Assembly: GCA_020442425.1 (NCBI GenBank)
Contig: JAGRKB010000068.1
Location: forward strand, 1 to 48,574
DNA from: Alphaproteobacteria bacterium
GTDB lineage: Bacteria > Pseudomonadota > Alphaproteobacteria > Micavibrionales > Micavibrionaceae
Direction of reading: 5' to 3'
Length of the DNA: 48,574 bases
A program made the position numbers and the translations under genes. The notes under the pieces are model-generated. The model was given only the letters and a program-made list of their open reading frames with translations. It was not told the DNA's origin and searched no databases. Positions 35,545 through 43,322 of the stretch are shown here, piece after piece (the first letter of the stretch is position 1; each line of letters starts with the position of its first letter).

Positions 35545-36873
35545 ATGAATGAACTAATCTTTGGCATTCCTGCCCAATACATTGCGCTTGCGATCATGGG
35601 TATGGTCTATGCAGTTATTATTGCAGAAAAAATGAACCAAGCCGTTATCGCACTGGTTGCCTCATCTTTGGCAATCATCTTCGGACTGCTTAATCAGGAA
35701 CAGGCAATTGAAGCCATCGACTTCAATACATTGTTCTTATTGATCGGTATGATGGTCATTGTCGGCATTATGAAAGAAACAGGTATCTTTCAATATGTTG
35801 CAATCGTTGCCGCTAAGTCAGTCCGTGCCTCACCGCGAGGGCTTCTAGCTGTTCTATCCTTAATCACCGCAGTTTTCTCGGCATTTTTGGATAACGTGAC
35901 AACCGTGATGTTGATCGTCCCGATCGTCATCTTGTTGACCGAACAATTGAAACTGAAACCTTTTCCGTTTCTGTTGGCACAGATCATTTTCTCGAACGTA
36001 GGTGGCTCAGCAACGTTGATCGGTGATCCGCCAAACATTCTGATCGGTTCTGCCGTAGGTCTAAGTTTCATGGACTTTATGGTCAATATGGGGCCTATCA
36101 TTATCGTAGAAATTATGGTGATGCTGGTAGTTTTCGACTTTTTCTGGGGACGTCACCTATCGACTTCTATGCGCGCCCGTGCACACTTGCTGCGATACGA
36201 GCCAAATAAAGCCCTGAAAAACCATGGCCTCCTTATCAAGTCCTTCATTGTACTTGGACTCGTAATGGCGGGCTTTACCGTTGGTCACAACTTCCTACAC
36301 ATTGAGACAGGGACAACCGCCTTGGCTGGTGCTGCATTACTCATGTTCTTGGACGGATTCGGTCACAACCTGTCTGAAAAGAACAAGAAAGCTCACGAAG
36401 CCTTCCATGAAGTCGAATGGGATACTATTTTCTTCTTCCTTGGGCTTTTTGTGGTTGTTGCCTCCCTCGAACACACAGGACTGCTGGCTTTGGCGGCTGG
36501 TAAAATCACCGAGTTCACAGACGGAGACTTTACAAAAACCGGTATGGCGATTCTTTGGGTATCGACCTTCTTCTCGGCATTCGTGAACAACATCCCGTTT
36601 GTGGCAACCCTGATCCCTGTGATCGAAAGCATGGGCGACACATTCGGTCACGGCGAAGCCTTGAACCCACTCTGGTGGAGTTTGGTTCTAGGGGCTTGTC
36701 TGGGTGGTAACGGAACCCTGATCGGAGCATCAGCCAACGTGATGGTAGCATCATTCGCTGACCGCGCAGGCCATCCGATCAACTTCATGAAATACCTGAT
36801 ATTGGGTCTACCATTGACGTTACTCACAATCGTCATAGCAAATATATACCTGCTGCTGGTTTACTTTATGTAA
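35545..36873 (+). CDS. NhaD/ArsB-type Na+/H+ antiporter-like permease
   Basis: 442 residues, about 11-12 hydrophobic segments, ion transporter (IT) superfamily. FLDNVTTVMLIVPI and NVGGSATLIGDPPNILIG in the first half and FVNNIPFVATLIPV with ACLGGNGTLIGASANVMVA in the second half are the paired inverted-repeat signatures of the NhaD/ArsB/P-protein group. Sodium/proton exchange is likelier than arsenite export, as no ars genes are near. Middle gene of a CBS, antiporter, channel operon. Confidence 0.85.
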   Translation: MNELIFGIPAQYIALAIMGMVYAVIIAEKMNQAVIALVASSLAIIFGLLNQEQAIEAIDFNTLFLLIGMMVIVGIMKETGIFQYVAIVAAKSVRASPRGLLAVLSLITAVFSAFLDNVTTVMLIVPIVILLTEQLKLKPFPFLLAQIIFSNVGGSATLIGDPPNILIGSAVGLSFMDFMVNMGPIIIVEIMVMLVVFDFFWGRHLSTSMRARAHLLRYEPNKALKNHGLLIKSFIVLGLVMAGFTVGHNFLHIETGTTALAGAALLMFLDGFGHNLSEKNKKAHEAFHEVEWDTIFFFLGLFVVVASLEHTGLLALAAGKITEFTDGDFTKTGMAILWVSTFFSAFVNNIPFVATLIPVIESMGDTFGHGEALNPLWWSLVLGACLGGNGTLIGASANVMVASFADRAGHPINFMKYLILGLPLTLLTIVIANIYLLLVYFM

Positions 36874-36891
36874 GTCTGATAGAATCAGGTC

Positions 36892-37662
36892 ATGAGTAAG
36901 ATTCTTGACCAAATTAGAGAGCTTTACGAAAACGATACGCCCGCCGCGCATCGTTTTCATTATTTCCTGTTGGCGATGGATGTCGTCACCCTGATCTTCC
37001 TTATCGTCTCGACATTCTTTCATGGAAACGTGATTATTGAAGCTCTGGATATTGTCTTCGGAGTTTATATCGCCATCGATTATATAGCCCGCCTATCTAT
37101 ATCCAAAAGCAAAACAGCCTTTGCACTGGCCCCTCTCAACATCTTTGATCTGGCTGTTATCCTGTCATTTCTTGCGCCCCTTATTGGCGAGAACTTGGCC
37201 TTCTTGCGCGCAGCACGAGTTGTCCGGCTCTTGCGCTCCTACATTCTGATTAAGAAGCTACGGGAAGATTTCCAATTCTTCCAAAAGAACGAAGATATTA
37301 TCTTGAGTGTCACGAACCTGTTCTTATTCATTTTCGTGATGACGCAACTGGTCTATGTCACCCAAGTGGATTACAACGACAAGATCACAAACTTTATAGA
37401 TGCGATGTATTTTACCGTTACAACCCTGACCACAACAGGATTCGGAGACATCACCCTATACGGCAGCACAGGCAAAGCCATCTCGATCCTGATTATGATC
37501 TTCGGCGTCTCGCTCTTTATTCGCCTGATCCAGACTATTTTCCGCCCGCACAAAGTGCGTTTTGCATGTCCGCAATGCGGCCTTTATCTCCACGATCAAG
37601 ACGCCGTCCACTGCAAAGCCTGCGGACATATCTTAAATATCCCCGACGAAGGCCGCGTTTAG
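36892..37662 (+). CDS. Voltage-sensor ion channel with C-terminal zinc ribbon
   Basis: 256 residues, six membrane segments. The fourth carries RAARVVRLLR, arginines at 106, 109, 112 and 115 every third position, a voltage sensor. The pore loop TLTTTGFGD (selectivity filter TTGFGD 181-186) indicates a K+-selective channel. After the last helix a CPQC...CKAC zinc ribbon (C226, C229, C241, C244) replaces the usual RCK/TrkA-N domain, an unusual combination. Last gene of the operon, 18 bp after the antiporter; no typical terminator seen after it. Confidence 0.82.
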   Translation: MSKILDQIRELYENDTPAAHRFHYFLLAMDVVTLIFLIVSTFFHGNVIIEALDIVFGVYIAIDYIARLSISKSKTAFALAPLNIFDLAVILSFLAPLIGENLAFLRAARVVRLLRSYILIKKLREDFQFFQKNEDIILSVTNLFLFIFVMTQLVYVTQVDYNDKITNFIDAMYFTVTTLTTTGFGDITLYGSTGKAISILIMIFGVSLFIRLIQTIFRPHKVRFACPQCGLYLHDQDAVHCKACGHILNIPDEGRV

Positions 37663-37698
37663 CGGTCTTTTTCTTTTACCCACACAATTTCCACCCCA

Positions 37699-37741
37699 GA
37701 AAATGAGAATGACTTGCATTTTCAAAAGAATTTGTTATTGT
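37699..37741 (+). promoter_or_regulatory. Fur-type operator over the bfd promoter
   Basis: GAAAATG and CATTTTC (37699-37705, 37717-37723) are perfect inverted arms around AGAATGACTTG, resembling an iron-responsive Fur box (AATGAGAATGACTTGCATT). TTGCAT (37714-37719), 16 bases, TATTGT (37736-37741) forms an overlapping promoter. Predicts expression under iron limitation. Confidence 0.65.
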
Positions 37742-37831
37742 TGCTCCTATTAAGAATAGGACGCCGATCGAGAATGACCGGCTTTTTAAAAAACCGACGA
37801 CAACGTACATATTGGTACTTTAAGGAGGTTT

Positions 37832-37888
37832 TTGAAAAAACGGCTTCAGTCGCAGATGTGTCCTATTTTTAAGAGAACGGACAAATGA
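37832..37888 (+). CDS. Possible 18-residue leader peptide ahead of bfd
   Basis: A perfect AAGGAGG (37822-37828) is followed by TTG and a short frame reading MKKRLQSQMCPIFKRTDK. The spacing of three bases is tight, so translation is uncertain. It may be a leader peptide or a spurious frame in a structured leader. Confidence 0.25.
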   Translation: MKKRLQSQMCPIFKRTDK

Positions 37889-37913
37889 CGGTAATTCCGA
37901 GGAAAAATAAATA

Positions 37914-38132
37914 ATGTATATGTGTGTCTGTACAGGACTGAACGATGCTGACATAGAAAAAGCAATCCGTTCAGGCGCAAAACGAGTTAGCGAAGTCTTC
38001 AAACATCACGGATGTAAAGCCCAGTGCGGAACTTGTGCAGACTCCATCAAGGGGGCAATAGGCTGCGATAAAGACAGAAAACCTGCACCTCTCAAACAAA
38101 CACGATCGGTAATAGCCGCAGCCTGCCCTTAA
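37914..38132 (+). CDS. bfd: Bacterioferritin-associated ferredoxin (Bfd-type [2Fe-2S] protein)
   Basis: 72 residues. N-terminus MYMCVCTGLNDADIEKAIRS and C-terminal HHGCKAQCGTCAD supply the four cysteines of the Bfd-like [2Fe-2S] cluster (CxC ... CxxC type). Bfd donates electrons to bacterioferritin to release stored iron. A Fur-type operator about 190 bp upstream fits induction in iron starvation. No bacterioferritin gene is in the window. Confidence 0.85.
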   Translation: MYMCVCTGLNDADIEKAIRSGAKRVSEVFKHHGCKAQCGTCADSIKGAIGCDKDRKPAPLKQTRSVIAAACP

Positions 38133-38157
38133 TTATAATAACAATAAACAAAAATCC

Positions 38158-38232
38158 GTCATCCCGTTGGTAACTTGCGAAGCAAGTTTCACACGAACGG
38201 GATCCAGTAAATGAGCTGTGAAACAGCTCACA
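38158..38232. repeat. Palindromic repeat family A, copy 2
   Basis: GTCATCCCGTTGG, inner hairpin ACTTGCGAAGCAAGT, ACGAACGGGATCCAG, then GAGCTGTGAAACAGCTC. Same layout as at 1799-1872, with compensatory changes in the second hairpin. Confidence 0.85.
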
Positions 38233-38256
38233 TTGGGATTGCAGCGCTGCCAATCC

Positions 38257-38580
38257 CTAATTCGAAAAAACCAATCCGGTTTTCTGAGTGAGTGCCGTTA
38301 CAGCCCCATGCCCCAGCATATCTTCTAACGGCACGAGAACAGTCACGACCTCCCCGCTTTCAACATGGCGCCCAACCATAGTGATGCTCCGCCCACTGGC
38401 AGAGATAGCCGCATGCTCGCCGTATTTACGGCGCGCAGCCAAAACATCCTTACGGTAAGCTTTCTTGATTTCCGGAAGTTCGCGATAAACAGCAACAACA
38501 AACCCGCCCTCTTTCAAAATCTCCATGGCCCGCGCCGCAGAGATCGAAGACGTTTGTTTCTTAAAATCATTGCCTTTCAT
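38257..38580 (-). CDS. Hypothetical protein, related to the upstream gene
   Basis: 107 residues, no family recognised. Basic, soluble; GGGGGAG precedes the ATG. The C-terminal part (SGRSITMVG, VVTVLVPLEDMLGHGAVTAL) aligns by eye with the C-terminal part of the protein encoded at 38604-39182 (SGEKLVFTG, VATFVMPVVGHMRGTELQKL), so the two seem to be diverged paralogues in a two-gene unit. Confidence 0.5.
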   Translation of the reverse strand: MKGNDFKKQTSSISAARAMEILKEGGFVVAVYRELPEIKKAYRKDVLAARRKYGEHAAISASGRSITMVGRHVESGEVVTVLVPLEDMLGHGAVTALTQKTGLVFSN

Positions 38581-38603
38581 ATCGCTCCCCCAAAAAGAAA
38601 TAT

Positions 38604-39182
38604 CTATGCTCTATCGTATGACATTCCGCTCCGAGATGTCCTGCTACCCTGCTTAATAGTCTCTGGCTCTTTAAAATGACTCTTGCCGACAGCGGCAACA
38701 AACGCATCAGCAGCCCCTCCCAAGAGGTTTATCCCTGTCACCTCCAACAATTTTTGCAACTCGGTTCCTCTCATATGACCAACGACAGGCATCACAAAGG
38801 TAGCCACCATTTTTGTCTGCTTATTAACACCTGTAAAAACAAGTTTTTCCCCACTACGAGTAATATGCAAAACATCCCTCGCCCCTATACCGGCTTCTTT
38901 TCTGTCTGCATCGGAAGGGATAGCCCCCTTTGCCTGATCTGCAAAAATTCTAACAAAAGCGTCTGCCCGTCTTGTGGAAACTTCCTCACGAGCAAGATGT
39001 GAAAATTTACGGGCTGTCTCCCCGGCTTTTCTTCGGCAAGACGTTCGAACATCCCGCACATCACTATCTGGCGTTTTAATGCACGTAAATCCCGCTTCTA
39101 ATAAACGATCAATAACTACTCCGACAGGAACGCTTCTTGCATCCAAATCCTTTGATTTTCTGATCTTTCCTTTATTTCTCAT
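38604..39182 (-). CDS. Hypothetical protein
   Basis: 192 residues, no family recognised. Very basic N-terminus (MRNKGKIRKSKDLDARSVPV), no signal peptide. A helical centre rich in Arg (RRKAGETARKFSHLAREEVSTRR) and a C-terminal domain shared with the next gene. Located 23 bp upstream of that gene. The unit lies between rlmN and bfd. Confidence 0.5.
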   Translation of the reverse strand: MRNKGKIRKSKDLDARSVPVGVVIDRLLEAGFTCIKTPDSDVRDVRTSCRRKAGETARKFSHLAREEVSTRRADAFVRIFADQAKGAIPSDADRKEAGIGARDVLHITRSGEKLVFTGVNKQTKMVATFVMPVVGHMRGTELQKLLEVTGINLLGGAADAFVAAVGKSHFKEPETIKQGSRTSRSGMSYDRA

Positions 39183-39207
39183 ACGCAGTTTTCCCTGTTT
39201 TTTTTGG

Positions 39208-40332
39208 TTATGAACTTCTTTTTTGACGTTGGCTTTCCGACTTCAACTGACCGCAAGCGGCGAGAATATCACGTCCCCGAGGACGACGGATCGGAGCATC
39301 ATACCCCGCCTTTTCCAACACACGCGCAAAAGCTTCAATACGCTCCATCGGAGAACATTGATAGCCGCTCCCCTCCCACGCATTAAAAGGAATAAGATTG
39401 ATCTTGCAATCAAGACCACGAAGCAATTGCGCCATCTCGCGCGCATGCTCGTCCTGATCGTTAATACCGTCCAGCATCACATATTCAAAAGTAATTCGGC
39501 GCATCTGCGATACGCCGGGATATTTCCGACACGCGCCCAAGAGTTCCCGCAAAGGATACTTATTATTGATCGGCATAATCTGGGAACGGAGGTCATCATT
39601 CGGCGCATGAAGAGAGATTGCCAAATTAACGCCCAACTCTTCCCCGCATTGAACAATCTGCGGCACAACACCGGATGTTGATAGAGTAATATGACGTTTG
39701 GAAATCCCCAACCCGTCTTGGTGCATGCAAATCCGAAGAGCCGCCGCCACATTATCATAGTTATAAAGCGGCTCCCCCATCCCCATCATCACGATGTTGG
39801 TCAGATCGCGACCTTCCTTTTCACCATCCGAAGGCCACTCTTTCAATACATCCTTGGCATACATGACTTGCTGCAAAATCTCATGCGGCCCGAGGTTTCT
39901 CACCAAAGGCTGCGTTCCCGTATGACAGAATTTACAAGTGAGCGTACACCCGACTTGAGACGACACACACAAAGTCCCGCGTGTCGGGGTCGGTATAAAC
40001 ACCATCTCGACTTGCTGCCCATCAGACATTCCGAGCAACCACTTGATTGTCCCGTCTTCGGATTTTTGCTCCGTAATCACTTTCGGGCGATCAATGACAT
40101 AGCCCTCATTGAGCTTCGCGCGTAAATCCTTAGGCAAATTCGCCATATCATCAAACTTGGTCTTGCCGCGCTGGTAAATCCAGTTCCAAATTTGCTTAGC
40201 CCGAAAGGCAGGAAGTCCCTCTTCAACCATCAAAGCCTGCATTTGGGGCAAATCCATCCCAACAAGACTGGCCCGCCCCGCAGAATCTCTGCGCGGCGCT
40301 GCAAATTTATCGGAATGGGAAGAAATACTCAT
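39208..40332 (-). CDS. rlmN: 23S rRNA A2503 / tRNA A37 C2-methyltransferase (radical SAM)
   Basis: 374 residues. The CX3CX2C cluster motif CTLTCKFC binds the [4Fe-4S] cluster; the C-terminal Cys in ILAACGQL is the mechanistic cysteine. Other signatures: FRAKQIWNWIYQRG, TLCVSSQVGC, NIVMMGMGEPLYNYDNV, TLSTSGVVP and RITFEYVMLDGIND. It methylates C2 of A2503 in 23S rRNA and A37 of some tRNAs. Length is typical. Confidence 0.95.
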   Translation of the reverse strand: MSISSHSDKFAAPRRDSAGRASLVGMDLPQMQALMVEEGLPAFRAKQIWNWIYQRGKTKFDDMANLPKDLRAKLNEGYVIDRPKVITEQKSEDGTIKWLLGMSDGQQVEMVFIPTPTRGTLCVSSQVGCTLTCKFCHTGTQPLVRNLGPHEILQQVMYAKDVLKEWPSDGEKEGRDLTNIVMMGMGEPLYNYDNVAAALRICMHQDGLGISKRHITLSTSGVVPQIVQCGEELGVNLAISLHAPNDDLRSQIMPINNKYPLRELLGACRKYPGVSQMRRITFEYVMLDGINDQDEHAREMAQLLRGLDCKINLIPFNAWEGSGYQCSPMERIEAFARVLEKAGYDAPIRRPRGRDILAACGQLKSESQRQKRSS

Positions 40333-40427
40333 GCCCGCACCCTAATCGATCCCTTTTAAAAAAAGCAAGAGTTATTAAATATGCATAGGGTCATCTTCAA
40401 AAAAGTCTGTATCAATTTAGAAATTGG

Positions 40428-40814
40428 CTATCCGTCAATCTCAAATCGCAGCCACTCAACGTTAACCAAATCTTTCTCGAAATCAGGAATCCACTCTAAA
40501 CCTAAAACACCAGCGATATCCTTCAAACGCTTAGCGTGTATAGAAAACACCGCGCTAAGTGTATCAAAAGGCAATAATTTGGTGTCTGAATTGAGATTGA
40601 AAATATGATTAACTCTTTCCCCTAAATCTTCTTCAAATTCACTAATTGCGGTATTAGCAACTGAAAGCCAAACTTGGGAAGTCTTATGACCTTCACTATC
40701 ATCGTCTTTATCAGGAAACCCACACTCTAAAAAGTCGGCAATCCTCGAAAAATGTTTAATCAGGGAAGACTCGTACCATCGATCTTCAAATCCATATACA
40801 GCAACAGTAAACAT
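40428..40814 (-). CDS. Hypothetical protein
   Basis: 128 residues from the ATG at 40814, chosen because GAGAGAGG lies just upstream; the frame extends further upstream but that part is poor and runs into the rpoH start. No family recognised. Acidic, soluble, with aromatic residues (FTVAVYGFEDRWYESSLIKHFSRIADFLE). Divergent from rpoH. Confidence 0.55.
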   Translation of the reverse strand: MFTVAVYGFEDRWYESSLIKHFSRIADFLECGFPDKDDDSEGHKTSQVWLSVANTAISEFEEDLGERVNHIFNLNSDTKLLPFDTLSAVFSIHAKRLKDIAGVLGLEWIPDFEKDLVNVEWLRFEIDG

Positions 40815-41020
40815 AAAAACCTCTCTCTGTTTTATCTTAAAGGGACAGTAATCTTCGCCAAAAATTATGTCAATGAAATTTCTTTCAAAAAAATTGTAAC
40901 CATTCAGGAACCGATCCGAATACATAGTCGTAAGGAAAAAGGACAAGGAGTTATTGGCTATAATATAGCACCGATTCAGTCCCATATACATAAGAGAATA
41001 ACAAGAAGAAAGGTGTTCAC

Positions 41021-41914
41021 ATGGCATATATAGACGATCAAGGAACGCAAAAAGCAAATCTGGATTACATACGCACATCCATGAACGAGCCGCTTTTAGA
41101 GCGCGAACACGAAGCCGAACTCGCACGCCGCTGGAGAAACAACGGAGATGAGAGAGCGATGCACGAACTGGTACGCTCATACACAAGACTAGTCATTGCA
41201 GCCGCTTCAAAGTTTAAAAATTACGGCCTACCCTTGGGTGACCTCATCCAAGAAGGAAACATCGGATTGATGCAGGCCGTCAACCGCTTTGAACCGGAAC
41301 GCGAAGTGCGCTTCTCGACTTATGCGACGTGGTGGATCAGAGCGTCTATTCAGGATTACATCCTGCGCAACTGGTCAATCGTTCGCACAGGAACAACAGC
41401 AGCGCAAAAATCTCTGTTCTTTAACCTGCGACGTCTGCGCTCGAAAATTGACGGAGCTGCAACCGAACGCGGACTGACCACAGACGGTCGGGAACAAATT
41501 TCTAAGATGCTGGGCGTGCGCGTTAAAGATGTCGAAACGATGGAAGCTCGTATGAGCGGCCGCGATCAATCTCTAAACGCCACCCTTTCCGAAGATGGAG
41601 AAGATGAATATCAATCCTTCTTGCCGGATACTCGACCCAATCCGGAACAGATTGTTATCGGCAATAAAGACTCCAAGACCCGTTCGGTATGGCTCAATTC
41701 AGCCCTCCAGACCTTAAGTGATCGCGAGCAACGCATCATCAAAGAACGCCACCTTCAATATGAAACTGTGACACTGGAAGAATTGGGTAAAAAACTCGGC
41801 GTTAGCAAAGAGCGTGTGCGCCAATTGGAAGCCCGAGCGATGCAAAAACTAAAACAGAATTTGGAACCGCGCATCGGCAACCATATTCAAGACATGCTCA
41901 CCGACGCAGCTTAA
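41021..41914 (+). CDS. rpoH: RNA polymerase sigma-32 (heat-shock) factor
   Basis: 297 residues. Region 2 includes DLIQEGNIGLMQAVNRFEP and RFSTYATWWIRASIQDYI; AAQKSLFFNLRRLR (127-140) contains the RpoH box that separates it from RpoD, where chaperones and FtsH act. Region 4 is TLEELGKKLGVSKERVRQLE. It directs transcription of heat-shock genes. A TATAAT at 40959-40964 may be its -10 box. Confidence 0.95.
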   Translation: MAYIDDQGTQKANLDYIRTSMNEPLLEREHEAELARRWRNNGDERAMHELVRSYTRLVIAAASKFKNYGLPLGDLIQEGNIGLMQAVNRFEPEREVRFSTYATWWIRASIQDYILRNWSIVRTGTTAAQKSLFFNLRRLRSKIDGAATERGLTTDGREQISKMLGVRVKDVETMEARMSGRDQSLNATLSEDGEDEYQSFLPDTRPNPEQIVIGNKDSKTRSVWLNSALQTLSDREQRIIKERHLQYETVTLEELGKKLGVSKERVRQLEARAMQKLKQNLEPRIGNHIQDMLTDAA

Positions 41915-41922
41915 CCCTCTCC

Positions 41923-41972
41923 GTCATCCCGTTGGTAACCTGCAGAGCGAGTTTTACACGAACGGGATCCGG
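41923..41972. repeat. Palindromic repeat family A, copy 3
   Basis: GTCATCCCGTTGG, TAACCTGCAGAGCGAGTTTTAC, ACGAACGGGATCCGG, 9 bp after the rpoH stop; the second hairpin of copies 1 and 2 is missing. Confidence 0.8.
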
Positions 41973-42010
41973 AAAAAATAGCAACATAACGGCTACAAAT
42001 ATCAATATAG

Positions 42011-42104
42011 TCAAACAAATTTTGATTTGGACAAGGCGCGAGCGACGACACCTAGTTAACCTAGGTTAGGAGCGATGTAACACCGTCCAAACCATAATTT
42101 GAAA
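42011..42104. repeat. Repeat family F (AAGGCGCGA), copy 2
   Basis: Termini TTGATTTGGAC and GTCCAAACCATAA are imperfect inverted repeats; internal ACAAGGCGCGAGCGACGACA and GGAGCGATGTAACACCG match the copy at 33856-33933. The centre holds a near-palindrome around CCTAGTTAACCTAGG. Confidence 0.65.
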
Positions 42105-42137
42105 GACTATAAGTTTCATCTCCCCTGAAAAGACTAA

Positions 42138-42169
42138 ACCGGAAGGCAACCCCTCTCCGGTTTTTTCTT
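42138..42169 (+). terminator. Intrinsic terminator
   Basis: ACCGGA, loop of about 13 bases, TCCGGTTTTTTCTT: stem and T-tract, some 220 bp after rpoH; may end rpoH transcripts. Confidence 0.65.
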
Positions 42170-42250
42170 ATCCGTCATTAGGATCGAGACTCATAGAGTA
42201 AATTCCAAAATTATTTGGACACAGCCCCCGTGCACACAAACACCTTTTCT

Positions 42251-42275
42251 GTCATCCCCGCGCAGGCGGGGATCC
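42251..42275. repeat. Short palindromic element (GTCATCCCCGC...GGGGATCC)
   Basis: GTCATCCCCGC GCAG GCGGGGATCC: perfect 7-base stem (CCCCGC with GCGGGG, plus flanking AT). Common intergenic repeat type. Confidence 0.65.
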
Positions 42276-42305
42276 GGTCTTCTTTCGTTCAAGAAAATCC
42301 CCTAC

Positions 42306-42387
42306 CGTCATTGCGAGCGAACGCGAAGCAATCCGATAACCGCTCTCAAGATTGCCACGTCGGTCTCAAGATTTCCTCGCAATGACG
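42306..42387. repeat. Repeat family B (GTCATTGCGAG), copy 2
   Basis: CGTCATTGCGAGCG and CCTCGCAATGACG are inverted termini; interior AACGCGAAGCAATCC and CTCTCAAGATTGCCACGTCG are nearly identical to 48278-48355. Confidence 0.85.
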
Positions 42388-42413
42388 ACCTATAGTAACT
42401 TTAAATAAGAATC

Positions 42414-42456
42414 CGTCATCCCGTTGGCGCATTTCCGAAGGAATGCTTGCACAACC
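42414..42456. repeat. Palindromic repeat family A, truncated copy 4
   Basis: GTCATCCCGTTGGCGCATTT, CCGAAGGAATGCTTGCAC, very close to copy 1, but the right arm ACGGGATCC is missing. The bases before it (TTAAATAAGAATCC) also resemble those before copy 1. Confidence 0.75.
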
Positions 42457-42545
42457 GCACTGCACAAATATTTCGTAAAACAACCCTTGACAAGTTACAC
42501 AATCAAGAGCTATGGAAATAATCTACATTTAAGACAGGGAACATT

Positions 42546-43238
42546 ATGAGCACTCAATATAAAGTCACAGCATTAGAATTCTGCTACGCGGCACTACCAG
42601 AAGACGGCCTTTTCTTTACAAGGGAAGTTCCAATTAATTTTATACAAGTAAATATCAAACCGTCAGAACGCCAAAGTGCCTTACAAGGAATCCATATAAC
42701 GGTAGAGCAACCATTAACATCGGAAATCCCTAAATTCTATATGGCGGAAGAAATGCAAGCCTTGCAAGATTCATTGACCGAAAGTTTCAAAAATGAGAGC
42801 GTGGCTATTTATGGTGCGGATGATGACGAACAAGATTTTTTAATTAAACTACACATTGAATTTAACCCACGACTTCAACAAGTAGTTCAAACGCTTTCAC
42901 CAAGAGAATTATCATATGAATTGATAGAACTTAATAATAACCCCCATCGTACCGGTAACTACATGGTCTTGGCACGGGCAACTCTACCAAAAGACGAATG
43001 CTCTGTTGTCAGAATTTTTACAGGAGCAGCACAGCATGAATTCGTAGTTCCAATGCCAACCTATCATGTCAGAAACGCATTGGATCGCCCTGAACAACAA
43101 GGCAGCAAACTGGTCTTCAACTTTAATGACGATCATTTTTCTGGCAAAGTAGCAGAAAGAACAGATAATTTAACTGACGAGCTATGGGCACAAACACTAC
43201 GCAGCATGGCGACGTTGGAACCATTCATGACCCCGTAA
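42546..43238 (+). CDS. Hypothetical protein, paralogue of the next gene
   Basis: 230 residues; AGGGA before the ATG. No family recognised, no signal peptide or membrane segment. The C-terminal segment EFVVPMPTYHVRNALDRPEQ and the following strand-rich part align by eye with LSVPLPIDEVRQALDAQ of the next protein. The two genes, 84 bp apart, are likely products of an old duplication. Confidence 0.6.
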   Translation: MSTQYKVTALEFCYAALPEDGLFFTREVPINFIQVNIKPSERQSALQGIHITVEQPLTSEIPKFYMAEEMQALQDSLTESFKNESVAIYGADDDEQDFLIKLHIEFNPRLQQVVQTLSPRELSYELIELNNNPHRTGNYMVLARATLPKDECSVVRIFTGAAQHEFVVPMPTYHVRNALDRPEQQGSKLVFNFNDDHFSGKVAERTDNLTDELWAQTLRSMATLEPFMTP

Positions 43239-43322
43239 GAATACAAAAAAGACAACTGAGAAATCAGAAAACTTACAAATGGAATAAAAATCCATGATAA
43301 GAAGCACAACAAGGAAATAACC

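Larger units (their letters stand above)
41915..42545. other. Gene-free stretch with several repeats
   Basis: No credible reading frame. It contains repeat copies of families A (two), F, a GTCATCCCCGCGCAGGCGGGG element (42251-42275) and B, plus a terminator. The bases just before 42546 presumably hold the promoter of the next gene. Confidence 0.7.

Noticed and set aside
35545..36873. Arsenite exporter ArsB
   Set aside because: The family motifs are shared, but no arsR or arsC is present and the CBS and ion channel neighbours favour a Na+/H+ antiporter.
40815..41186. N-terminal extension of the minus-strand gene at 40428-40814
   Set aside because: The extension overlaps the rpoH start and has no plausible start signal, while a strong ribosome-binding site precedes the ATG at 40814.
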